Assembly (NCBI GenBank): GCA_026388865.1
Contig: JAPLIX010000366.1
Span: 7,955-14,432 of the forward strand
Direction of reading: 5' to 3'
Origin: Pseudomonadota bacterium
GTDB lineage: Bacteria > Desulfobacterota > WTBG01 > CAIYCZ01
Length of the DNA: 6,478 bases
Shown here in pieces: positions 1 through 5,282 of the stretch. Numbering within the stretch: the stretch's first letter is position 1; every line of letters starts with the position of its first letter. Under the pieces are notes generated by a model. It made no database searches and was not told where the DNA came from. It worked only from the letters and a program-made list of their open reading frames with translations. The position numbers and the translations under genes are program-made.

Positions 1-447
1 CAACAAAGGCCGCTCGTTATTGACCGGCCCGACGCGGTGCCGCATCGCAGGCTGCAACAAATAAAAAAGGCCGCAGTGGTGGTGCAGTCCACTCAGAATG
101 CCGAAAACGTCTTGACCATAATTGATACCGTCAGGCAGGATGTTCCCGACCTGAAGTTCTTCAATACCATCTGCAGGCCTACCAGAATCCGCCAGGCTGA
201 AATGAGAACCATGCCCCGGGAAAATGACGTAATGGTTGTGATTGGCTCCCGCACCAGCGCCAATACCCAGCGCCTGTGCCAGATATCATCGACCCTCAAC
301 AGCAGGACCTACTGTGTGGAATCAAAGCATGACCTGAAGCCTGAGTGGTTTAAAGGGGCACGAAGCGTTGGTGTGGCTTCAGGTGCATCAACGCCTGATA
401 AAACAATACAGGAAACAATAGCGTATCTGCGGCAGATTAGTAAATAG
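1..447 (+). CDS. ispH: 4-hydroxy-3-methylbut-2-enyl diphosphate reductase (IspH/LytB), C-terminal part, 5' end outside window
   Basis: IspH is the cytoplasmic 4Fe-4S enzyme that reduces HMBPP to IPP and DMAPP, the last step of the MEP pathway. The reading frame is open from base 1, so this is the last 148 residues of a longer protein; the GTG at 37 is an internal codon, not a start. Seen in the fragment: NTIC with the cysteine at fragment residue 58, which matches the third cluster ligand (Cys197 in E. coli); GSRTSANTQRL with Ser86 and Asn88, matching the substrate-binding Ser225 and Asn227; and GASTPD with Ser130, matching Ser269. The usual QTT motif reads QST here (residues 29-31), a conservative change. 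The two N-terminal cysteine ligands lie outside the window. The gene ends in TAG and overlaps the convergent desaturase by 11 bp. Family assignment is firm; activity cannot be judged from a partial gene. Confidence 0.95.
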   Translation, partial: QQRPLVIDRPDAVPHRRLQQIKKAAVVVQSTQNAENVLTIIDTVRQDVPDLKFFNTICRPTRIRQAEMRTMPRENDVMVVIGSRTSANTQRLCQISSTLNSRTYCVESKHDLKPEWFKGARSVGVASGASTPDKTIQETIAYLRQISK

Positions 448-1804
448 GCGAGTTTCTTTTGGCAATTAAATCAGCCACAATGCGCGAGCTGGCAATAACC
501 ACCGGCAGCCCGCCTCCCGGCTGCGTGCTCCCCCCGGCATAATAGAGTCCCGGCAGGACCGGGTCTATGTTGGGAGGCCTGAAAAACGCGCTCTGCATGA
601 GGGTGTGGGACAGGCCGAAAGTGGCGCCATGGAGCAGGTTATAGCGGGTGGTGAAGTCCTGCGGGTAAAAGGTGTGCTCCACCTCTATTAATTCTTCCAG
701 TTTAATTTCCGTCATCCGGAATATTTTTTCAAAAACTATCTTCCTGAAACGCTGCTCGTGCTGATAAAAATCCTCTTGCGGATTCTCAAGATTCGGCACC
801 GGCACCAGCACATATACTATATCTTTTCCCTCAGGAGCAAGCGATGGGTCGGTGACGGTCGGCACATGGATGTAGAGCGAAGGGTCATCAGGTATTATTT
901 TGTCAGTAAAAATCTGCCGGACGTTTTTTTTCAAATCCTGCGCGAACAGCAGGTTATGGTGGCTCAGGCCCGCGACCTTTGTTTTAAGGCCGAGATACAT
1001 GAGGTAGACAGAGCAGGAATAGTCATACCGGGGGATGCTCCTTGATAAGAGCGCGCCTTGCGCGTACGGGTAATCAGCATTGACCACAATGGTATCATAG
1101 TGCAGTTCTTTGCCGGCCGCGCTGAGCTGCAATCCATTGTTGTTGCGCCCGATTTTTTGCACCTCGCGGTCGTAATGAAAAGTCGCCCCGAATTTCCGGC
1201 AGAGCTTCTCCAGCGCGAGCGGTATCTGATACATGCCGCCGCGGGGATGAAAGATTTTCTGCACATGGTCGGCGTACGTTATGACGCTGTAAAACGCCGG
1301 CGCGTCAAACGGGGACACGCCTATAAACATTGATTCAAACGTAAAGGCATAGCAGAGCTTTTCACTGCTGAAAAATCTTTTGGCGAATTTCCAGTATGAC
1401 TCAAGGGCTCTTAATTTTTTAATCAGCAGCCAGTACTGCGGATTGATGAGCGCTTTTTTGGTATAGCAGTTATTCATGAGCGGCCGCACGGTGTCATAAA
1501 TGCGGGCGGTCTCTGCTATGAAGGCGTCAAACGCGCGGTTGCTTCCCTTCTCTATCCGTTCCAGTTCCTCTTTTGTTTTTTCGCTGTCCCGGTACACGGT
1601 GAGTGAATCACCATCCGGGTAGAAAATCTTATAGTGGACATCCAGCGGCATGAAGTCAAGGTAGTCCGCAAGCTTTTCTCCGCAGAACCCGCCGCAGCGC
1701 GAGAGCTTTTCGAAAACTTCCACATCATAGTCAAGATATGCCAGCCGCGCTGCTGTTGCCAGGCCGCCCACTCCCGCGCCCACAATGGCCACCTTTTTTT
1801 TCAT
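437..1804 (-). CDS. CrtI-family phytoene/carotenoid desaturase with internal deletion in the FAD-binding region
   Basis: This is a 455-residue flavoprotein of the CrtI/CrtN/CrtD family, which desaturates or otherwise oxidises carotenoids at the membrane surface. Seen: N-terminal dinucleotide fold GAGVGGLATAARL (residues 9-21) ending in VFEK; HPRGGM (186-191); SLAPEG (321-326); and the C-terminal FAD motif from LYYAGGSTQPGGGLP (420-434) through VVIASSRIVADLI. These align along their length with Pantoea CrtI (about 490 residues) as I recall it. The sequence passes from CGGFCG (37-42) straight into EKLADYLDFMPLD. About 30 residues that normally lie between, including the conserved GFxFDxGP segment, are absent, so function is doubtful. 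The ATG start is supported by the Rossmann motif and by an AGAGAGGA ribosome site 8 nt upstream. It is transcribed from a strong-looking promoter just upstream. The substrate (C30 or C40) and exact reaction cannot be told. Confidence 0.9.
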   Translation of the reverse strand: MKKKVAIVGAGVGGLATAARLAYLDYDVEVFEKLSRCGGFCGEKLADYLDFMPLDVHYKIFYPDGDSLTVYRDSEKTKEELERIEKGSNRAFDAFIAETARIYDTVRPLMNNCYTKKALINPQYWLLIKKLRALESYWKFAKRFFSSEKLCYAFTFESMFIGVSPFDAPAFYSVITYADHVQKIFHPRGGMYQIPLALEKLCRKFGATFHYDREVQKIGRNNNGLQLSAAGKELHYDTIVVNADYPYAQGALLSRSIPRYDYSCSVYLMYLGLKTKVAGLSHHNLLFAQDLKKNVRQIFTDKIIPDDPSLYIHVPTVTDPSLAPEGKDIVYVLVPVPNLENPQEDFYQHEQRFRKIVFEKIFRMTEIKLEELIEVEHTFYPQDFTTRYNLLHGATFGLSHTLMQSAFFRPPNIDPVLPGLYYAGGSTQPGGGLPVVIASSRIVADLIAKRNSPIY

Positions 1805-1845
1805 AACAGTATTCCTCTCTGCAGGGTTAAAGCAGTTGCTAGTAA

Positions 1846-1875
1846 TGTATAAACGAGGTCCCCTGCTGCTGTCAA
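1846..1875 (-). promoter_or_regulatory. Sigma70-type promoter for the desaturase gene
   Basis: On the minus strand a perfect -35 box TTGACA (1875-1870) is followed after 18 bp by TATACA (1851-1846), five of six bases of the -10 consensus. The predicted transcription start near 1839 leaves about 35 nt of leader before the ATG at 1804, with the AGAGAGGA ribosome site inside it. It lies between the DUF2141 gene and the desaturase, so the desaturase can be transcribed independently of its upstream neighbour. No operator palindrome overlaps it convincingly. Confidence 0.65.
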
Positions 1876-1918
1876 TACCGCGTTGCAGCCGGGCAAACCG
1901 CTGCCGGGCTGAACGGGT

Positions 1919-1986
1919 CTATTTTAGTTCTATTGCTATGGTCATCTGCGGGGCATTGAGCGTGAAAGCAGCACGCTCAAAAGCGG
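1919..1986 (-). other. Out-of-frame conserved C-terminus of the DUF2141 gene (frameshift site near 1979-1986)
   Basis: Reading the minus strand from about 1981 in another frame gives FERAAFTLNAPQMTIAIELK and then TAG at 1921-1919. This is what the DUF2141 family expects after GPP (typically GPPxFExAAFxL, then a short strand ending in IEL). Inserting one base between the CCGCCG and CTTTTGAG stretches restores a continuous 149-residue protein. The gene is therefore a one-base deletion mutant, or the assembly lost a base here. The restored coding region would span 1919-2367. Confidence 0.8.
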
Positions 1987-2367
1987 CGGACCGAATCGCC
2001 CCCGCGCATTGTTTGAGAACCCGTATAGCTCAACCGGCATGCCGGCAAAATTGGTATCCAGCCTTGAGTTTCCATTTTCATCATGGAAGGCCTTGATGCA
2101 GTACCTGCCGTAGGGGATATTTTTAAATACCAATTCAGCATGTTTGTTTTTGATCCCTGCGGAGGCTGTGCAGAACCCGCGCATGGTGTTCTGCAGTTCA
2201 TCCTCAGAGCGGCACAGGCTTAATTTTACCGTTCCGCTGTAATTCTTAAATCCTGTCAAAACCACGGTGATATTCCCGCGCTTCATGCTCGCCCCGTTAT
2301 CCTGCGCGTATGCGGCAGCAGCGGGTAACAGGAATGATGCAAAAATACCTGTGATCGTTTGCTTCAT
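1942..2367 (-). CDS. DUF2141-family small exported protein, C-terminus frameshifted
   Basis: The frame encodes 141 residues as read. An N-terminal signal peptide is visible: a Lys near the start, a hydrophobic core to about residue 20 and a likely cleavage after AYA (residues 19-21), so the product should be exported to the periplasm or surface. The mature part looks like a DUF2141 beta-sandwich domain: GNITVVLTGFKNYSGTVKLSL (31-51, approximate strands), FKNIPYGRYCIKAFHDENGN (81-100), LDTN, and GFSNNARGRFGPP (116-128). DENGNxxLD resembles a calcium-binding loop, though binding is not shown. The function of the family is unknown to me; members often sit near carotenoid genes, which fits the neighbour. 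After GPP the frame runs into LLSVLLSRSMPRR and stops, unlike the family. The conserved tail exists in another frame (separate entry). The ATG start has a purine-rich GGGAGAGAGAG ribosome site upstream. Confidence 0.8.
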   Translation of the reverse strand: MKQTITGIFASFLLPAAAAYAQDNGASMKRGNITVVLTGFKNYSGTVKLSLCRSEDELQNTMRGFCTASAGIKNKHAELVFKNIPYGRYCIKAFHDENGNSRLDTNFAGMPVELYGFSNNARGRFGPPLLSVLLSRSMPRR

Positions 2368-2418
2368 GATTATCTCTCTCTCCCGGCAGCGCCATAGTGA
2401 CGGATTGTGTTAACAATT

Positions 2419-2449
2419 ATTATATACTTGGCTGTTGATTTACTTGCAA
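2419..2449 (-). promoter_or_regulatory. Possible promoter of the DUF2141 gene in the AT-rich divergent intergenic region
   Basis: The 180-bp gap between the divergent DUF2141 and xseA starts is AT-rich from about 2405 to 2515. On the minus strand TTGCAA (2449-2444) precedes TATATAAT: 17 bp to TATATA (2426-2421), or 19 bp to a perfect TATAAT (2424-2419). A start about 45 nt upstream of the ATG would follow. For xseA on the plus strand, TATATAAC near 2506-2513 resembles a -10 box, but TTGATA at 2477-2482 is too far away, so I do not call that promoter. Chance AT-rich matches are easy here, hence the modest confidence. Confidence 0.4.
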
Positions 2450-2547
2450 AATAAATATAAATAAAAGAAAATGAGTTTGATACAATCTTTTGTCAGGAAC
2501 CTTCATATATAACAAGCCCGCTGCCGGATGGGCCATGACAGACTGCT

Positions 2548-3879
2548 ATGGAAAACAGGCTCATATACACAGTCACTGAATTAACCGCCCAGATAAAAGA
2601 CTCTCTTGAAACTCTTTTCCCCAACATCTGGGTTGAAGGCGAGGTGTCAAACCTGCGCATCCCCTCCTCCGGCCACTACTACTTCACCCTGAAAGACCCC
2701 CAGTGCCAGATGCGCGCCGTCATGTTCCGCTCCCAGCAGCGCTCGCTGCAATTCGCGCTCGAAGACGGCATGGCGGTTGCCTGCCGGGGCAGGGTTAATG
2801 TCTATGAGCCGCGCGGTGAATACCAGCTGCTCATCGAGACCCTGGAGCCGAAAGGCAAAGGCGCTCTCCAGGTCGCCTTTGAACAGCTGAAAAAAAAGCT
2901 GCAGGAAGAGGGTTTGTTTGACGCTGCCCGCAAGAAGCCCTTGCCGCTGCTCCCCGCACGAATTGCCCTCATCACGTCCCCGACCGGCGCGGCAGTGCGC
3001 GATATTCTGAATATCCTGAACCGGAGATTTCCCAATCTTGAGATTCTGATTGTGCCGGTAAAAGTGCAAGGAGAAGAAGCGCCGGGGGAGATCATCCGTG
3101 CGCTGCAGCTGGTCAATGCCGAGCAGGCAGCTGATGTTATCATCGTGACCCGTGGCGGCGGGTCGCTTGAAGACTTATGGGCCTTTAATACTGAACAAAT
3201 GGCCCGGGCGATCTATAATTCCCGCATCCCGGTTGTCTCGGCCGTCGGGCATGAAATAGATTTTACCATTGCCGATTTTGTTGCTGATCTGCGGGCACCC
3301 ACTCCATCAGCCGCCGCCGAGCTGGTCGTAAAAGATAAAAAAGATCTCCTGCAGCTTCTTTCCCATTGCTACATCCGCCTGCGCAAATCCCTGTCCCACT
3401 GCGTGCAGCAGGAAAAGGCAAGAATCAGCTATCTTGCCCTGCGCCTCCAGGACCCGGGAAAGCGCCTGGTGCAGCACCGGATTCAGTGTGACGACTTGCA
3501 CGCGCGCCTGGTGAGGACCATGCTGAACCGGTACCGGGAGAACCGGGCCCTGGTCCGCCATCGTCACGATACCATACTCCTGCGCGCTCCGCAGCGGCTG
3601 CTTGAACATAACCGGAGCACGCTTCGCTTTCTGGAAAAAACGCTGAAACAGCTTCCGCTCGCTCTCGCAGAGCAATGCGGGAGCAGGCTGAAAAGCGCGG
3701 TTGAAAAGTTAAACGTCCTCAGTCCCTTAAATATTCTCGAGCGCGGCTACAGCATTACCCGCCTCGCGGCTTCCGGCGCCATTGTAAAAAGCGCCCGGCA
3801 GCTTCATGCCGGAGACAGCCTGGATATAAAGCTCAAGGACGGGGAAGCTTATTGCATTGTGGATAAGGTCGTACTATAA
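2548..3879 (+). CDS. xseA: Exodeoxyribonuclease VII large subunit
   Basis: This is the catalytic subunit of cytoplasmic exonuclease VII, which degrades single-stranded DNA from both ends to oligonucleotides in complex with several XseB subunits. Its 443 residues match the family length (456 in E. coli). Domains seen: an N-terminal OB fold with IWVEGEVSNLR and SGHYYFTLKD (about 1-100); the catalytic domain with TRGGGSLEDLWAFN (Arg202 onward), AVGHEIDFTIADFVADLRAPTPSAAAE (from residue 232) holding the conserved GHExDF; a long charged helical, coiled-coil-like part (about 260-385); and the C-terminal LSPLNILERGYSI with GDSLDIKLKDG (from residue 391). The ATG follows an in-frame TGA 12 nt upstream and is the first usable start, although no good Shine-Dalgarno precedes it. 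The gene is intact and heads the xseA-xseB-ispA-dxs series. Confidence 0.97.
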   Translation: MENRLIYTVTELTAQIKDSLETLFPNIWVEGEVSNLRIPSSGHYYFTLKDPQCQMRAVMFRSQQRSLQFALEDGMAVACRGRVNVYEPRGEYQLLIETLEPKGKGALQVAFEQLKKKLQEEGLFDAARKKPLPLLPARIALITSPTGAAVRDILNILNRRFPNLEILIVPVKVQGEEAPGEIIRALQLVNAEQAADVIIVTRGGGSLEDLWAFNTEQMARAIYNSRIPVVSAVGHEIDFTIADFVADLRAPTPSAAAELVVKDKKDLLQLLSHCYIRLRKSLSHCVQQEKARISYLALRLQDPGKRLVQHRIQCDDLHARLVRTMLNRYRENRALVRHRHDTILLRAPQRLLEHNRSTLRFLEKTLKQLPLALAEQCGSRLKSAVEKLNVLSPLNILERGYSITRLAASGAIVKSARQLHAGDSLDIKLKDGEAYCIVDKVVL

Positions 3880-3883
3880 TTAA

Positions 3884-4068
3884 TTTTTAACCGCGGAGGC
3901 CGCCGAGACAGATAATGTATTTTGCTCGTAGAGAGCCTGCATAAATCATACAATGCATTTCTAATTATATTCTCTGCGCTCTCAGCCATTCGGCCCCGAG
4001 CCTTTCGGCGACGAGCTCAAGGCCGAGTTGCTCATGGCCGAGGGGCGATCTCTGCGGTAAATTGCTTT
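3884..4068. repeat. Degenerate palindromic intergenic repeat between xseA and xseB
   Basis: The left arm (3884-3920) contains ACCGCGGAG then GCCGCCGAG in 9-nt steps. The right arm (about 3962-4068) contains the mirrored units CTCTGCGCT (3972-3980), CTCAGC (3981-3986) and CTCTGCGGT (4050-4058). ACCGCGGAG and CTCTGCGGT are complementary at 8 of 9 bases, and the similarity continues into AT-rich flanks on both sides. About 40 bp of AT-rich spacer separates the arms. The right arm is split by a GC-rich segment (separate entry). Similar CTCTGCG-type intergenic repeats are known to me from environmental bacterial genomes, but I cannot assign a family. No gene is convincing in this 204-bp gap. Confidence 0.5.
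3987..4046. repeat. 60-bp GC-rich segment apparently inserted in the right arm of the palindromic repeat
   Basis: Removing these bases joins CTCTGCGCT-CTCAGC to GAT-CTCTGCGGT, restoring a regular 9-nt series that mirrors the left arm. The segment has internal repeats: GCTCAAGGCCGAG (4014-4026) and GCTCATGGCCGAG (4030-4042) differ at one base, and GCCCC near its start can pair with GGGGC at its end. It could be a small nested mobile repeat or an expanded part of the same element. The exact ends are approximate. Confidence 0.35.
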
Positions 4069-4083
4069 TAAGGTAAAAAAACA

Positions 4084-4326
4084 ATGGCAAAAAAACGTTT
4101 TGAAGAAGCGCTGCAGGAGCTTGAAAACATTGTGCAGCGGCTTGAGGATGGTAACCTGTCTCTGGATGAGTCGCTGGCACTGTTTGAGGAGGGAATCAAA
4201 CTCTCACGGCTTTGTTCTCAGCGCCTTGATGAAGCTGAGAAAAAAATAGAGCTGCTCTTAAAAGATGGAAACGGCGCTCTGTACCGGCAGCCCTTTACCC
4301 CGGAAGATGAAAGCGCTGATACCTGA
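4084..4326 (+). CDS. xseB: Exodeoxyribonuclease VII small subunit
   Basis: This is the small helical subunit of exonuclease VII, several copies of which bind the helical part of XseA. At 80 residues it has the usual family length. Seen: FEEALQELENIVQRLEDGNLSLDESLALFEEGIKL (residues 6-40), the family signature of a two-helix hairpin, followed by a charged helix SQRLDEAEKKIELLL. The ATG is preceded by TAAGG about 10 nt upstream, which supports this start. It sits 204 bp after xseA, where the two genes are often adjacent or overlapping, and 46 bp before ispA. The gene is intact; the C-terminus beyond the helix is short and variable, as expected. Confidence 0.96.
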   Translation: MAKKRFEEALQELENIVQRLEDGNLSLDESLALFEEGIKLSRLCSQRLDEAEKKIELLLKDGNGALYRQPFTPEDESADT

Positions 4327-4372
4327 GGTGTCAGTAAGCTGTTCAGGCGGTTTCCCATTACCCTGTTATTCG

Positions 4373-5263
4373 ATGGACTTACAGAAATATTTTACTGAAA
4401 AAAGAGCTGCCGTTGATCAGGCGCTTGATGCCGTGATCGCTCCTGAATCGGAGTATCCTGCCAGTATCCATAAAGCCATGCGCTACTGCCTCTTTGCCGG
4501 GGGCAAGCGTCTGCGGCCGATACTTGCCCTTGCCGCAGCCGAGGCGGTCGGGGGGGACGGGCGAACCATTCTCAGGGAAGCCTGCGCTCTTGAGCTTATT
4601 CACACCTATTCCCTGGTGCATGATGACCTGCCGGCAATGGACAACGATGACTATCGGAGAGGTGTTCCGACAACGCATACCGTGTTCGGCGAAGCGCTGG
4701 CGATTCTTGCCGGTGACGCACTGCTTACTGAAGCCTTTAAACTCCTCGCCGGCGGGGGGGGCTCCGGGCAGCATGCAGCGCCGCAGCTTCTGACCATAAT
4801 AGAGCTTCTTGCCGAGGCCTGCAGTTCCCGGGGGCTCATCGGCGGACAGGTCGTAGACCTCGAGTCAGAGGGCAAGGCCATTGACGCGAGCGTTCTTGAT
4901 TATATCCATAGCCACAAAACCGGGAAGCTCATCATCGCATCGGTGGAGCTGGGAGCACGGCTTGCCGGCGGCTCTCCGGATCAGGTCGAGTGCCTGCGGA
5001 GCTACGGCGCTGCCATAGGCCTTGCGTTCCAGATCGCTGATGATATCCTGGATGTGACAGGCTCAAGCGCTGTCCTGGGGAAAAAGACCGGCAGCGATCA
5101 GAAACAGCAGAAGGCCACCTGGCCGGCACTCTGCGGCCTGAAGGAAGCGAGAAGGCGGCAGCGCGCCCTCTGCGAGGAAGCTGTTGCAGGGCTTGCGGCA
5201 TTCGATGAAAAAGCCGATCCGCTGCGCTTCATTGCCCGCTATATTATAGAGCGGGATTCATAG
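4373..5263 (+). CDS. ispA: Farnesyl diphosphate synthase (bacterial short-chain trans-prenyltransferase)
   Basis: This cytoplasmic enzyme condenses DMAPP with IPP to geranyl and then farnesyl diphosphate, feeding quinone, undecaprenyl and carotenoid synthesis. It has 296 residues, close to E. coli IspA (299). Seen: GGKRLRP; the first aspartate-rich motif DDLPAMD (residues 84-90) with the bacterial two-residue insertion; GGQVVDLESEGK; KTGKLI; and FQIADDILD with DDILD at 223-227, followed by GKKTGSDQKQQKAT. Tyrosine five residues before the first motif (HTYSLVHDD) is typical of C15-producing enzymes, so FPP is the inferred product; GGPP cannot be excluded. The frame is open upstream to 4265, but ATG 4373 matches the family start and avoids a 62-bp overlap with xseB. 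No clear Shine-Dalgarno precedes it. The gene has G7 (4550-4556) and G8 (4754-4761) tracts, both in frame. Confidence 0.95.
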   Translation: MDLQKYFTEKRAAVDQALDAVIAPESEYPASIHKAMRYCLFAGGKRLRPILALAAAEAVGGDGRTILREACALELIHTYSLVHDDLPAMDNDDYRRGVPTTHTVFGEALAILAGDALLTEAFKLLAGGGGSGQHAAPQLLTIIELLAEACSSRGLIGGQVVDLESEGKAIDASVLDYIHSHKTGKLIIASVELGARLAGGSPDQVECLRSYGAAIGLAFQIADDILDVTGSSAVLGKKTGSDQKQQKATWPALCGLKEARRRQRALCEEAVAGLAAFDEKADPLRFIARYIIERDS

Positions 5264-5282
5264 GAAAAGGGATGCATCCGTT

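Noticed and set aside
37..447. GTG at 37 as a true start of a short separate gene
   Set aside because: The frame is open from base 1 and the sequence is the middle-to-end part of IspH, so the start lies outside the window.
1887..1910. Hairpin AGCCGGGC/GCCGGGCT as terminator of the DUF2141 gene
   Set aside because: The stem has a mismatch and no T-run follows it on the minus strand, so it does not look like an intrinsic terminator.
1976..1990. Programmed -1 frameshifting to make the full-length DUF2141 protein
   Set aside because: The CCG CTT TTG context is a poor slippery heptamer and there is no obvious downstream pseudoknot; a lost base is simpler.
2477..2513. xseA promoter from TTGATA and TATATAAC
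   Set aside because: The spacing is 23-25 bp, too long for a sigma70 promoter, and no better pairing was found.
3965..4180. Minus-strand open frame of 71 codons across the xseA-xseB gap
   Set aside because: It is made of the repeat segment plus antisense xseB, with no ribosome site or recognisable domain.
4265..4372. Upstream in-frame extension of ispA from an ATG inside xseB
   Set aside because: The extra 36 residues are Cys/Pro-rich and unlike any prenyltransferase N-terminus, and would overlap xseB by 62 bp. The ATG at 4373 fits the family start.
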